A DNA stretch of 64,000 nt from Oceanicaulis sp. MMSF_3324 (GTDB lineage: Bacteria > Pseudomonadota > Alphaproteobacteria > Caulobacterales > Maricaulaceae), in the NCBI RefSeq assembly GCF_030733545.1, contig NZ_JASHIU010000012.1, forward strand, positions 1 through 64,000, in the 5' to 3' direction. A program made the position numbers and the translations under genes. A model generated the notes under the pieces. The model worked only from the letters and a program-made list of their open reading frames with translations, was not told the origin of the DNA and did not search any database. Below, piece by piece: positions 26,329 to 35,676 of the stretch. Position 1 is the stretch's first letter. The number at the start of each line of letters is the position of its first letter.

Positions 26329-29265
26329 CTAGCCGCCGAAGGTGTAGCGGAAGCCGAACTGGGCCTGCCAGCTATACTCTTCATACTGGGACGTCAGCTC
26401 ACGGCCGGCATCGCGGAAGACCGCGCGGAACGGCTCGTCAAAAGCGTTCTTGTAATCAAAGTAGAGGCGGAAATTCTCGGTCAGGTCATACTTGGCCGAG
26501 AAATCGAACTGGGTGTGATCGAGAATGATGCGGTCTTCCGCAGCACTGTCGCCCAGCTCATCGATGTATTCGTCGCGATAGGACACCGCCGCCCGCAGAT
26601 CCAGACGGCCATCGTCATAGCCCAGGATCAGGTTGGCCACGTTCTGGGATTGAAGCGGCAGAGTGATCTCGCGGCCATCCGCCAGCGTCGCTTCGGAGTC
26701 CACATAGGTGTAATTGGCGCCCACGATGGTGTGCTGCAGCAGCCCCGGCAGCATGGTCAGGGCCTGCTGGTAGTTCAGCTCGACGCCTGTCAGATCCGCC
26801 TCTTGGAGGTTGATGAAGGTCGTCGCCTCCTCCAGCGCCACGCCGTTGATCACGGTGTCTTCATAGACCACCTGCGCGATGAAGTTGTCGATCGACTTGT
26901 AGAACACGCCAGCGGACAGGATGGCGTCCTCGGTCGGGTAGACCTCAAAGGCCAGATCGAAGTTCTGCGCTTCCTGACGCTCAAGGTCCGGATTGCCCGC
27001 TTCGGCTTCCACTTCGCCTTCGTCATTTTCCTCAAACGCGAGACGCGGGGCCGCCTGAGCCAGGTTCGGACGGGCGATCGAGGCGTAATAGGCCGCGCGG
27101 ACGATCAGATTGTCCGACGCCTCATAGCGCAGGTTCAGGCTGGGCAGCCAATCGGTGTAGGCGTTATCCGCCGTGACGCTGCGGCGATAGACACGATCGC
27201 CTTCAATCACCGTCTCGTCATCGCCAGCGTCATATTCAACATCGAGATCGCTCGCCAGCAGTTCGGCGCCCGTCAGGGACGGAGTGATGAAGCTTTCGAA
27301 CGCACCGGTGACATCGCCCGCCACCGCGGTTTCGATTTCCTGCTCGAGGATTTCAAAGCCATAGGCGTCATACTGGGTGTCTTCGACCCGCACACCGCCG
27401 ACCAGACGCAGGCGGTTGATATCGACCGAGCCCATCAGATAGGCCGAGAAGACATCTTCGTCCGCGCCGTAATTGTCGGCGTTGGACGCGACAGCGGTAT
27501 CGATGTCATTGAGCTCGAAGCTGCTGCGGTTCGAGTTGAAGAAATCCCGCACCGCGCCCGCGTCCAGAGCCGGACCGAAATTGGCGGCCAGCGGATACTC
27601 CACAGACGTCTGGAACTGGCTCAGCAGCACATCGGGACCATCAAAGCCGTCATAGACAAGCGTGGTGGCCTCATAGGTCTTCTCCCGCGTGCGGTACTGA
27701 ACACCTGATTGCACGAAGCCGGTAAAGGCGCCGAAGGTCATTTCGCGGCGCGCATTGAACTGGGCGGACCATTCATCGTCCTGCGCAGTCCCGTCGACCA
27801 GTTCCAAGTCGTCAAACTCATAGGAGTCGCCGTCGAAATAGGCTTGCTCCGCCACGCTGTCGCCGAAGATCACTTGCGGGATCTGGGCGTCGGTGACGTT
27901 CACGCCGAAAATGCCCTGGTCGAACTTGGCGCGGAAGCCGGTATCGATCCGGCCCGGCTCGGACTCCTCGGCGAAGGCGTAAGCGAGCTGGTAATCAAGG
28001 GTCCACGGACCTGCAAAGGTCTCGCCCCCCACCGCAATGGCGTAGATGGTCTGTTCTTCAAGGCGGTCCTTGATGTCCCGGTCCACCTCGAACTCGTCGC
28101 CGGTGGAGGCGTCAAAGAACGCGCCATTGCCGGACGACAGAGCGTCCGAATAATCCGGGTCCTCGAACTTGTTCTCGATCCGGTTGCGGTATTCCTGGTC
28201 AGAGAAATCCGAATAGGTGGTGCGCAGATAGAGATTGGTGCTCTCGTTCAGATCAAAATCGAGATTGAACACCACCGAGGTGCGCTCACGGGTGACGTCG
28301 TAATTGCGGTTCTCGAACTCTTCGGGGAACGGCACGCTTTCATCGACATTCCAGGTCCCGTCCGCTTCGGCGTTTTCAGAGCCGAAGGAGCGCTCCTGAT
28401 CAGAGATCGAAAACGCCACGCCCAGACGGTCATCCAGGAACTTGTCCGCAAAGGTCAGCGAGCCGCGATAGCCATACTCTTCCACCACATCGGCATAGAT
28501 GCCGCGCAGACGGAATTGCAGCAGGCGTTCGTCCTGATCGAGGCCCGAAAGAGTTTCGATCTCGATATTGCCGCCAATGGTGTCGCCGGGCATGTCCGGG
28601 GTCAGCGACTTGGCGATGACGATCGAGGACAGGACATCGGAATCGATAACGTCGAGCGGCACCTGACGGTTGTCTGATTCCGGGGACGGCAGGCGCACGC
28701 CATTGACCGTGGTGGTGTTCAGGTTCGGGTCGATTCCGCGGATCGAAACAAAGCGGCCCTCGCCCTGATCGTTGAGCACGTTGATGCCGGCGATGCGTCG
28801 TGCAGCCTCGGCCACGTTTTCATCGGGCAGGCGATCAACAGCGTCAGCGGACAGGACCGAGATCAGGCCATCCGCCGCGCGCTGACGGTTCAACGCGCTG
28901 GTCAGCTGACCGCGCTGACCAATGATCAAGATGTTGTCTTCAACCGCCACGTCCGCGCCGAGCACGAAGTTGGTCTCAACGGACTCATCCGCGCTGATCA
29001 GGCTGACCTCGCGGGACTGGGCGTCAGCGCCGAGATAATCGACCACAATGGTGAAATCACCCGTGGGCACGTTGACGAGACGGTAAGAGCCATCCCGAGA
29101 GGTGGTCACCGTCTGGCCCGTTTCTGAAATGCGCACGATCGCGCCCTGAAGGCCGACAGAACCAGTGGCTTCGGTCACCCGCCCCGTGATCTCGCCCGCT
29201 TGAGCAGCGCCCGCAGTCAGAGCCGCCACAGACACAGCGCCAAGCAAAGTGGTCATACGCTTCAT
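26329..29265 (-). CDS. TonB-dependent receptor next to phytase
   Basis: A 978-residue outer-membrane receptor. It has a signal peptide (1-23), an N-terminal carboxypeptidase-regulatory-like beta domain (about 25-95, SRDGSYRLVNVPTGDFTIVV), then a plug (about 120-260, with EAARRIAGINVLNDQGEGRF and VSIRGIDPNLNTTTVNGVRL) and a 22-strand barrel. The architecture matches the Xanthomonas/Caulobacter receptor class (TIGR01782 type). It is divergent from a beta-propeller phytase, so uptake of phytate or its products is plausible. The ATG at 29265 follows GGGGGA; a TTG 15 bases upstream lies inside that site. Confidence 0.88.
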   Translation of the reverse strand: MKRMTTLLGAVSVAALTAGAAQAGEITGRVTEATGSVGLQGAIVRISETGQTVTTSRDGSYRLVNVPTGDFTIVVDYLGADAQSREVSLISADESVETNFVLGADVAVEDNILIIGQRGQLTSALNRQRAADGLISVLSADAVDRLPDENVAEAARRIAGINVLNDQGEGRFVSIRGIDPNLNTTTVNGVRLPSPESDNRQVPLDVIDSDVLSSIVIAKSLTPDMPGDTIGGNIEIETLSGLDQDERLLQFRLRGIYADVVEEYGYRGSLTFADKFLDDRLGVAFSISDQERSFGSENAEADGTWNVDESVPFPEEFENRNYDVTRERTSVVFNLDFDLNESTNLYLRTTYSDFSDQEYRNRIENKFEDPDYSDALSSGNGAFFDASTGDEFEVDRDIKDRLEEQTIYAIAVGGETFAGPWTLDYQLAYAFAEESEPGRIDTGFRAKFDQGIFGVNVTDAQIPQVIFGDSVAEQAYFDGDSYEFDDLELVDGTAQDDEWSAQFNARREMTFGAFTGFVQSGVQYRTREKTYEATTLVYDGFDGPDVLLSQFQTSVEYPLAANFGPALDAGAVRDFFNSNRSSFELNDIDTAVASNADNYGADEDVFSAYLMGSVDINRLRLVGGVRVEDTQYDAYGFEILEQEIETAVAGDVTGAFESFITPSLTGAELLASDLDVEYDAGDDETVIEGDRVYRRSVTADNAYTDWLPSLNLRYEASDNLIVRAAYYASIARPNLAQAAPRLAFEENDEGEVEAEAGNPDLERQEAQNFDLAFEVYPTEDAILSAGVFYKSIDNFIAQVVYEDTVINGVALEEATTFINLQEADLTGVELNYQQALTMLPGLLQHTIVGANYTYVDSEATLADGREITLPLQSQNVANLILGYDDGRLDLRAAVSYRDEYIDELGDSAAEDRIILDHTQFDFSAKYDLTENFRLYFDYKNAFDEPFRAVFRDAGRELTSQYEEYSWQAQFGFRYTFGG

Positions 29266-29348
29266 CTCGAAATCCCCCAATGAGCTGTTCGATCAAACAA
29301 TAAAAGCGCCTGGACAGCGCTGATCTCACAGGGGCTTATGAAGAGCAG

Positions 29349-29387
29349 AAACAACAGTTTCGTGTCGGTCATGACACTGCTTTGTTT
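29349..29387. repeat. Imperfect dyad between the TonB receptor and phytase
   Basis: GTGTC (29362-29366) and GACAC (29373-29377) face each other across 6 bases. Outer arms AAACAACAG (29349-29357) and CTGCTTTGTTT (29377-29387) extend the symmetry imperfectly. The 234-base divergent region holds no clear Pho box. The dyad could be an operator for both genes; this is inference. Confidence 0.35.
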
Positions 29388-29499
29388 CAGTTAAACGCAT
29401 TCAAGATGACAAGCGCGGCGCTCCACTTGTTCCCGCAGTCCATATGCCTTTATGCAGAGCGCAAGATTGGCTTTCCGGCTTTGAAATGGGGGGTGCGTC

Positions 29500-30552
29500 A
29501 TGCGCGCAACACTTACAACACTGTCTGCTCTTTCACTGGCGATGGGACTGTCCGCTTGCGCGGAGGAAACCCTGCCGCCTCTGCCGCGCGTGTCCGTGCC
29601 GGCGAGCGTTGAAACCGCCGCCGTGGCGGGCGCTGGCGATGCGGCCGATGATCCGGCCTTCTGGCGCGCGGCCGACCCGGCGCAGTCGCGCATTCTGGGC
29701 ACAGACAAGAAAAGCGGGCTGTACGTCTACACCCTTGATGGCGGCACGGCGCAGTATCTGCCCGCCGGGCGGATGAACAATGTGGATGTGCGCTACGGGT
29801 TCCAGGCCGGGGATCGGACCGTCGACATCGCCGTCGCCTCCGACCGCACCCATATCGCCATGGCCGTCTTCTTCATCGACCCGGCGACCGGTGAGGTCAG
29901 CCCGGCGCCGGGCGAGGTCCTGCCGCTCGATTTCGTCGACCCTTACGGGCTGTGCCTGTATCAGCGTCCGTCCGACAATGCGCTCTTCGCCTTTGTCACC
30001 GAGGACGATACGGGCCGTCTCACCCAGGAGCTCCTGTGGTTTGAAGACGGCGCCATGCGCAGCGAAACTGTGCGTACCTTCGAGATCGGCTCCATCGCCG
30101 AAGGCTGTGCGGTGGATGACGCGACGGGCACGCTCTATGTGGCCGAAGAAATGACGGCGGTCTGGGTTTATGACGCGGACCCGCAATCGGGTGATGCGCG
30201 CATCAAGCTCGCCGACGTCAATTCCGACAGCCTCGTGGAGGATGCCGAAGGCGTCGCGCTCTGGCCGCAGGCTGACGCCGCCCCCTGGCTCGTGGTCTCC
30301 AGCCAGGGCGATAACGCCTATGCCGTGTTCGACACCGCAGACCATTCCCTTGTCGGCCGGTTCGAGATCAATGGCGGTGATATCGACCGCACCAGCGAAA
30401 CCGATGGCATCGACGTACACGCCCGACCCCTGCCCGGCCATCCTGAAGGCGTGTTCCTGGCGCAGGATGATGAGGAAGACAGCGGCGGGCAGAACTTCAA
30501 GCTGGCGGACCTCGCCGCGATTCGCGCCGCCCTGACCCAGGCGCCGCAATAA
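29500..30552 (+). CDS. Beta-propeller phytase
   Basis: A 350-residue lipoprotein (leader ending L-S-A-C at about residue 20) of the 3-phytase/BPP family, which frees phosphate from calcium phytate. Characteristic segments are DDPAFWRAADPAQSRILGTD followed by KKSGLYVY, GRMNNVDVRYGF, ASDRTHIAMAVF, then EDAEGVALW, SQGDNAYAVFD and a C-terminal ETDGIDV. The acidic calcium-binding positions look preserved (DGIDVH, EDAEG). Divergent pairing with a TonB receptor is the known arrangement for these enzymes in Caulobacter and Xanthomonas relatives. Confidence 0.88.
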   Translation: MRATLTTLSALSLAMGLSACAEETLPPLPRVSVPASVETAAVAGAGDAADDPAFWRAADPAQSRILGTDKKSGLYVYTLDGGTAQYLPAGRMNNVDVRYGFQAGDRTVDIAVASDRTHIAMAVFFIDPATGEVSPAPGEVLPLDFVDPYGLCLYQRPSDNALFAFVTEDDTGRLTQELLWFEDGAMRSETVRTFEIGSIAEGCAVDDATGTLYVAEEMTAVWVYDADPQSGDARIKLADVNSDSLVEDAEGVALWPQADAAPWLVVSSQGDNAYAVFDTADHSLVGRFEINGGDIDRTSETDGIDVHARPLPGHPEGVFLAQDDEEDSGGQNFKLADLAAIRAALTQAPQ

Positions 30553-30603
30553 GCATGCGCCGGGGTGACGATCGTCTCATCCCGGCGTATTTTGCGCCCG
30601 CGT

Positions 30604-30680
30604 GTCCCCGTAGCTCAGCAGGATAGAGCATCAGATTCCTAATCTGAGGGCCACTGGTTCGAATCCAGTCGGGGACACCA
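30604..30680 (+). tRNA. tRNA-Arg (CCT anticodon)
   Basis: Cloverleaf: acceptor GTCCCCG pairs with CGGGGAC. The D-stem is GCTC/GAGC. The anticodon stem TCAGA/TCTGA encloses the loop TTCCTAA with anticodon CCT. The T-arm is ACTGG-TTCGAAT-CCAGT, and the 3' end ACCA is encoded. It decodes AGG. Confidence 0.97.
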
Positions 30681-31105
30681 TTCAGACAACAGGTCATGCT
30701 TCAAAATCCGCACAGGGGTGCACCTTGCGTTGCGCCACCTCGTTGGCGGAGCTTATAGCCTGTCTTATGAGGACAGTCGCCATCTGCTCAATGACGACCC
30801 CTTGATGGTCAGCCTCTGGAAGACGCCCTCAATACAGTTGTGTGTTACCGGTTATCCCCGACCGCACCACAAAATGAAATCATGGCAATGCTTGGCATGC
30901 ACCCTGTAAACAGGCCGCCATGGCGCGTATAACGTTTATCAGACAGTTCTTTTATCCGGTCAGGGTCGGCTGGATTCAGCGCTACAAACTGAGAAAGAGT
31001 CTCAGATAGAGGCAAAATTCATCAAACCATTAAATAAAGGCTTTTCACGCCTTGAGCGTCACTCTAGCCTAACCATGGACAAACATTTAGAATTCGGGGG
31101 GTAGA
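30681..31105. other. Gene-free 425-base stretch between tRNA-Arg and the response regulator
   Basis: No convincing gene is seen. A 63-codon open frame at 30718-30909 has no ribosome site and no recognisable composition. The last 100 bases are AT-richer than the surroundings, as expected for a promoter of the downstream regulator. A 6-base inverted repeat CTGAGA/TCTCAG lies at 30989-31005. GGGGGG just before the ATG at 31106 is the ribosome site of that gene. Confidence 0.5.
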
Positions 31106-31522
31106 ATGGCGATAGGCGATCAAAAACCGGCTCTGCTGCTGGTTGAAGATGACGATCAGGAAGCCTTTCTCTTTGACAAAATGCTCCGCGAAGAGGCCGG
31201 AGCCGCCTCGATTGACCGTGCCATAAAAGGCGAACAGGCGCTTGAACTTGTTCGCGCCAACCCTCACTACGATTGCGTTGTTCTCGACCTGAAACTGTCA
31301 GGAGAGGACGGAGTCTGGGTCCTTGAGCAAATGGCTCAGGACGAAACGCTCTCGCATATCCCGGTCATCGTGTTTTCCGGCGACTCAGAACGCTTGCAGC
31401 AAGTCTGCTCACGCTATGACAATGTAGTGTCCTCGGTGCGCAAGCCCGAAACCCTCGAACAATACCGGGCGGCCCTGACCATCGTCATGGCCATTCTCCA
31501 GGCGGCGGTGAACGTCGCCTGA
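31106..31522 (+). CDS. Single-domain response regulator
   Basis: A 138-residue receiver domain with no output domain. The acidic pocket is VEDDD (residues 13-17), the phospho-accepting Asp is in VVLDLKLSG (D61), the switch Ser is in VFSGD (S91), and the conserved Lys is in VRKPE (K113). Such stand-alone receivers relay phosphate to phosphotransferases or act on protein partners. No kinase is adjacent. The family resembles the receiver proteins with the DLKLSGEDG loop often linked to phytochrome kinases, but no partner is visible here. Confidence 0.9.
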   Translation: MAIGDQKPALLLVEDDDQEAFLFDKMLREEAGAASIDRAIKGEQALELVRANPHYDCVVLDLKLSGEDGVWVLEQMAQDETLSHIPVIVFSGDSERLQQVCSRYDNVVSSVRKPETLEQYRAALTIVMAILQAAVNVA

Positions 31523-31599
31523 TCCTGAGCGATTGCGACGCTTGCCCCGCGTCCTTAACCGTTTAAGCTTCCTGGAAAATCATCCGGGAGGACAAAACA

Positions 31600-32394
31600 G
31601 TGGATCTCAACGGTAAAATCGCCATTGTCACCGGCGGCGCCAGCGGCATCGGCAAAGCCTGCGCCCGTGCATTTCACGCCAAGGGCGCCAAAGTCGTCAT
31701 CGCCGACCTGAACGCTGAAGCCGCCGCCAAGGCCGGTGAAGCCTTTGGCGGATTTGGCCAGGGCGTCGACGTCACCAACGAAGCGTCGCTGGCGCGTCTG
31801 ATCAACCAGACAGAACGCCAACTCGGCCCCGTGGACATCTTCATGTCAAATGCGGGGATCGGCGTGTCGGACGGCCCGCTCTGGGGCGCGGGCGACGCCC
31901 CGACCCCGTCCTGGGACGCCTGCTGGCAGGTCAATGTCATGGCCAGCGTGTTTGCGGCGCGTCTTCTGGCCAAGTCCATGGCCAGCCGCCAGGGCCATTT
32001 CATCATTACCGCTTCCGCCGCCGGACTGCTCAACCAGATCGGCGATGCGCCCTACTCCGCGACCAAGGCGGCTGCTGTGTCGTTTGCTGAAAGCCTTGCC
32101 ATCACCCATGGCGATGACGGGCTCAAGGTTCAATGCCTGTGCCCTGAAGGCGTCAACACCCCGCTCGTGAAAGGCATAGAGGGCGGCGCCCAGGGTTTGA
32201 GCGGCTATCTGGAAGCCGATGACGTAGCCCAGATCCTGCTCAAGGCGATGGAAGACAACCGTTTCATGGTCACCACCCATGAGCAGACGGCCGGCTACGC
32301 CGCCATGAAGGGCTCTGAACGTGATCGCTGGGTGGGCGGCATGCGCAAGCTGCGCCGCATGTTGATGGAAGCCAATAACGGTCGCCCGCTCTAG
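31600..32394 (+). CDS. SDR-family oxidoreductase
   Basis: A 264-residue classical short-chain dehydrogenase. The NAD(P) motif is TGGASGIG (residues 10-17), followed by NAG near 84 and the catalytic Ser-Tyr-Lys with YSATK near 152. The acidic residue in VIADLN suggests NAD preference. Substrate is unknown. Translation uses GTG at 31600 behind GGGAGG. Just upstream, CTTAA-CCGT-TTAAG at 31554-31567 is a small perfect palindrome. Confidence 0.9.
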   Translation: MDLNGKIAIVTGGASGIGKACARAFHAKGAKVVIADLNAEAAAKAGEAFGGFGQGVDVTNEASLARLINQTERQLGPVDIFMSNAGIGVSDGPLWGAGDAPTPSWDACWQVNVMASVFAARLLAKSMASRQGHFIITASAAGLLNQIGDAPYSATKAAAVSFAESLAITHGDDGLKVQCLCPEGVNTPLVKGIEGGAQGLSGYLEADDVAQILLKAMEDNRFMVTTHEQTAGYAAMKGSERDRWVGGMRKLRRMLMEANNGRPL

Positions 32395-32401
32395 GCTTGT
32401 C

Positions 32402-32422
32402 CGGGCGGCCTTGGGCCGCCCG
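32402..32422. terminator. Terminator-like hairpin between SDR and pgeF
   Basis: CGGGCGGCC (32402-32410) and GGCCGCCCG (32414-32422) pair perfectly over a TTG loop in the 29-base gap between two convergent genes. T-tracts are poor, so it probably serves both directions weakly. Confidence 0.65.
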
Positions 32423-32423
32423 A

Positions 32424-33203
32424 TCAGCCCGTCAGGGCAATAACACCGCACTGCCCTCCGAACTGGCCGGCATGACCGTCCCGGGCCGCCCGGCGGCAGG
32501 AAAAGAACCGGTCTTCCTGCGCAAAGGTGCAGGCCTTGATCCAGTGAATGCGAGACTGTGACAGGCCCGCCTTCACAAGCTGGCGGCGAGCGCCCTCTGA
32601 CACATCAAGGCCGGCGCCGCCCGCATCGTCACGCCGCAGGGCCATGGCGTCATCCAACGGCCCGAACAGCGCTTGAAATTGCTCGAGGACTTCAGGGCCC
32701 ACCCGATAATTCTGCGGGCTCACCGCCGGGCCGATCACCGCGTGGATCCTGTCCGGGCGAGCGCCATAGGCCTCTGACAACGCCTCGACAGCTCTGGGAA
32801 TCACCTCTGCGATCACGCCGCGCCAACCGGCATGGATGGCGGCGATGGCCCTCACCTGCGGGTCATAGAGCAACACAGGCGTGCAATCGGCCGTCTGAGC
32901 GCACAGAGCGAGCCCGGGTTGATTGGTGATGAGCGCATCACCCTCGCCTGCAAGCCCGTCTTCAGGGGCCGCCTCGACCCGGATCACCGTGTCGCCATGC
33001 ACCTGCCTAGCGAAAACCGGGCGCGCCTTGAAGGCCGCGCCCACTCGGCGCCGATTCTCTGTGACGGCGGCTTTGTCATCGCCGCGCGACCAGGACAGGT
33101 TCAAGCTGGCGTAGGGCCCTTTGCTCGCGCCGCCTGTCCGGGTGGTGAAGCCATGGGTCACATGGGCATCGCCGAACCCGTCCGCCCGTAAAATGTCCAG
33201 CAT
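32424..33203 (-). CDS. pgeF: Peptidoglycan editing/purine phosphorylase laccase-domain protein
   Basis: A 259-residue YfiH/PgeF-family (DUF152) protein. The conserved segments are HGFTTRTGGASKGPYASLNL, the metal-ligand Cys in QTADCTPVLLYD, His in AIHAGWRGVI, and EDRFFSCRRA near the C-terminus. Family members have purine nucleoside phosphorylase or deaminase activity and prevent L-Ser misincorporation into peptidoglycan. The ATG at 33203 is chosen (MLDILRADGFG). It lies 4 bases downstream of selO. Confidence 0.93.
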   Translation of the reverse strand: MLDILRADGFGDAHVTHGFTTRTGGASKGPYASLNLSWSRGDDKAAVTENRRRVGAAFKARPVFARQVHGDTVIRVEAAPEDGLAGEGDALITNQPGLALCAQTADCTPVLLYDPQVRAIAAIHAGWRGVIAEVIPRAVEALSEAYGARPDRIHAVIGPAVSPQNYRVGPEVLEQFQALFGPLDDAMALRRDDAGGAGLDVSEGARRQLVKAGLSQSRIHWIKACTFAQEDRFFSCRRAARDGHAGQFGGQCGVIALTG

Positions 33204-33207
33204 GGGG

Positions 33208-34650
33208 CTACTCCGATAAGAAGCCGATACGGTCACGCCCCAGATCATAGGCGGCGCGCGCCTGAGCCACATCCGCCAATGTCTGTTCGAGCACCGACCA
33301 GTCATCAGCCTCAGCGATGGGCGCCCAGCTCGCCTCCATGCGCTCGATGGTCATGTGAACCGGCGCATCCTTGTCAAAATAGGCATTCTGGAGACGCTCG
33401 GGTCTGACGCTCTCCCGCTCCAGCAACAAGGCCTGAACCGGTGCGAAGGCCTCATCGCGATACAACTCGCGCCGGTCCGAGGCGAGCGCGCGCGCCTGAG
33501 ACGGTTCGCCACAGAACCAGTCAAAGAAGATGGCTTCGAACGGAATTTCGAGTTCACGACTGGCGTTGAGCAAAGTACTGACCAGGGCGCCATCGCCGTC
33601 ATCGCCTTTCGGCGTCAGGCCCAGACGATGATGGAAGGCTTTGACGATCTCGCGCTTGTAATGGCCCGGATAGGCTTCCAGTGCCGCAATCAGGCTGTCC
33701 TGCTCTCCGACCAGGCTCAACGCGCCCGCCAGTTGCTGGAGCGCCCAGAACACGCTTTCAGGCTGGCGCGCATAGGCATAAAGCCCCTGCTCGTCGAAAT
33801 AGGCCGCCGTAAACCCCGGCTCGAAATGCGGCAGGAAACGCCAGGGGCCATAATCGAAGCTTTCTCCGGTCACCACGAGATTGTCGGTGTTCAGGACGCC
33901 GTGAACAAAGCCGGCCGCCATCCATTGCGCCGCCAGCCGCGCCGAGCGTTGCGAGACCGCGTCCAGAAGCGCGGCTGCGCGGTCTCCCTCGGCCTGCGCG
34001 GCCTCGGGGACCAGCTGATCAATGGCATACTCCACCAGCTCGCCGACCAGGTCCGCCCTGTCAAAATAGGCGTGCCGCTGGAACACCCCGAACCGCAGAT
34101 GGGAATGCTGGAGCCGCGTCATCACCGCAGATCGGGTTGGCGACGGCTCATCGCCGCGATGAAGCGGTTCGCCCGTCTCATAGATGGCGAAGGTCTTTGA
34201 CGTGTAGACCCCGAGCGCCTCGAGCATTTCGGACGCCAGCACCTCACGCACCGCGCCCTTGAGCGTCAAACGCCCATCGCCGGACCGGGAGTAAGGCGTT
34301 TGCCCCGACCCCTTGGTGCCCAGATCCAGCAGGCGATCATGCGAATCACGCAGCTGGCCGAACAGAAACCCTCGCCCATCGCCGATTTGCGGATTGTAGG
34401 TGCGAAACTGATGACCGTGATAGCGAATGGCCCGCGGCTCGGCCTGATTGTCCGGCAGGGGTTCGAAGCGATGTAAATGCTTCGCCCTCTCCGCCGTATC
34501 GAGCCCATCAAGCCCCACTTCCTGCGCCCAGCGGTCATTCCACCAGCGCAGCTCGGCCTTGGGAAACTCAGCCGGTTCGACCGGATCGGAATACGCGTCG
34601 CCCAGAGCCGCGAAACGCGGATCAGGACAGTATCGGGAGGTCATGCTCAT
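33208..34650 (-). CDS. selO: Protein adenylyltransferase SelO
   Basis: A 480-residue pseudokinase-fold AMPylator, matching the usual length. Diagnostic segments are RYHGHQFRTYNPQIGDGRGF, then GSGQTPYSRSGDGRLTLKGA, HGVLNTDNLVVTGESFDYGP and YARQPESVFWALQQLAGALS. SelO transfers AMP to Ser, Thr or Tyr of partner proteins and is linked to oxidative stress and glutathionylation. It forms a two-gene unit with pgeF (4-base gap). Confidence 0.94.
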   Translation of the reverse strand: MSMTSRYCPDPRFAALGDAYSDPVEPAEFPKAELRWWNDRWAQEVGLDGLDTAERAKHLHRFEPLPDNQAEPRAIRYHGHQFRTYNPQIGDGRGFLFGQLRDSHDRLLDLGTKGSGQTPYSRSGDGRLTLKGAVREVLASEMLEALGVYTSKTFAIYETGEPLHRGDEPSPTRSAVMTRLQHSHLRFGVFQRHAYFDRADLVGELVEYAIDQLVPEAAQAEGDRAAALLDAVSQRSARLAAQWMAAGFVHGVLNTDNLVVTGESFDYGPWRFLPHFEPGFTAAYFDEQGLYAYARQPESVFWALQQLAGALSLVGEQDSLIAALEAYPGHYKREIVKAFHHRLGLTPKGDDGDGALVSTLLNASRELEIPFEAIFFDWFCGEPSQARALASDRRELYRDEAFAPVQALLLERESVRPERLQNAYFDKDAPVHMTIERMEASWAPIAEADDWSVLEQTLADVAQARAAYDLGRDRIGFLSE

Positions 34651-34679
34651 AAGCCTGAGCTAAGCCTTGCCCGCTCTCA

Positions 34680-35615
34680 TCACAAGGCCTTGGCGCGGAA
34701 GGCGGTGTCGAGGGCTTTCGCCGCGGCCTCTACCGCGGTTACGCAGGCCGGGAACAAGCGCGACATGTTCAGGAAGCCGTGGGGCACCATCTTCCACAGC
34801 CTGTACTCGACACTGACGCCGGACGCCGTCAGCCGGTCGCGATAGGCGGCGCCCTCATCCAGCAGCGGGTCCATCTCGGCCGCCAGGATATAGGCGGGCG
34901 GCAAGCCTTTCAGGTCATCCGCCAGCAAGGGGGATATCCGCACATCAGCCGCATCAGCCTCCCGGATATAATGCTTGCGGATTTCCTCGAGCGTGAACTC
35001 GGAGAGGAGCGGCCCTTCCTGCCAGCGCGGGCGGTCCTTCTTGGTCTGCAGAAGCTGCATCAGCGGATAGAGCAGGAGCTGATAGTGCAGCTGATCCCGG
35101 CGGTCCCGCGCCACGCTCGCGGCCAGATTGCCGCCAGCGGAATCCCCGCCCACCGCCAGGCGGTCAGGGTCAAATCCATAAGCCGCCAGCTCGCCAGCCA
35201 GCGCGGCATCCATGGCGGCGAAGGCGTCATTCACTGCGGCCGGAAAGGGATGTTCGGGCGCCAGCCGGTAATCCACCGAGCAGATGCGCACGCCCGAAAC
35301 GGCCGCCAGACGGCGACAAAGCGGATCATGCGATTTGAGCGAGCCGACCATGAAGCCGCCGCCATGATAGAAAATCAGGCCCGGACCATGATCGGGCTGG
35401 GCGCCATAGGGGATATAGACGCGCGCCGGGCGCGCCCCCTCTCCGCCAGCAATTTCAATATCATGAAGCTCGGCCACCGGCGGGGCCTCGACCTCCACCA
35501 GCTCTTCCATCCGGGCCATGGCGTCGCGCATGGCCGTCACCGTTTTCTGAGGGTTGAACAGATCGTTCAACCCCGCCTGATTAATCCACGTGTCAAATAG
35601 GGATAAATCGCTCAT
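34680..35615 (-). CDS. Alpha/beta hydrolase, hormone-sensitive-lipase type
   Basis: A 311-residue carboxylesterase. The oxyanion motif is FYHGGGF near residue 85, the nucleophile motif is GGDSAGGNLA near 158, the acidic residue is in AAEMDPLLDEG and the His is in VPHGF. These are the HSL (family IV) esterase marks. It has no signal peptide, so it is cytoplasmic. Substrates are likely short-chain esters. Confidence 0.9.
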   Translation of the reverse strand: MSDLSLFDTWINQAGLNDLFNPQKTVTAMRDAMARMEELVEVEAPPVAELHDIEIAGGEGARPARVYIPYGAQPDHGPGLIFYHGGGFMVGSLKSHDPLCRRLAAVSGVRICSVDYRLAPEHPFPAAVNDAFAAMDAALAGELAAYGFDPDRLAVGGDSAGGNLAASVARDRRDQLHYQLLLYPLMQLLQTKKDRPRWQEGPLLSEFTLEEIRKHYIREADAADVRISPLLADDLKGLPPAYILAAEMDPLLDEGAAYRDRLTASGVSVEYRLWKMVPHGFLNMSRLFPACVTAVEAAAKALDTAFRAKAL

Positions 35616-35676
35616 GGGCTAAAGCTGGGCGAGCGACCGACCAAGCGCAAGTCAATCCTGCGTCATGAACGCATTC

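Noticed and set aside
26320-27708. 462-codon open frame on the plus strand
   Set aside because: Antisense of the TonB receptor, with no recognisable domain; the receptor frame is clear.
29266-29499. Possible PhoB box between the TonB receptor and phytase
   Set aside because: Only one TGTCAT-like half on either strand; the direct repeat with 4-base spacing needed for a Pho box is missing.
30718-30909. 63-codon frame after tRNA-Arg
   Set aside because: No ribosome site, odd composition and no domain; treated as non-coding.
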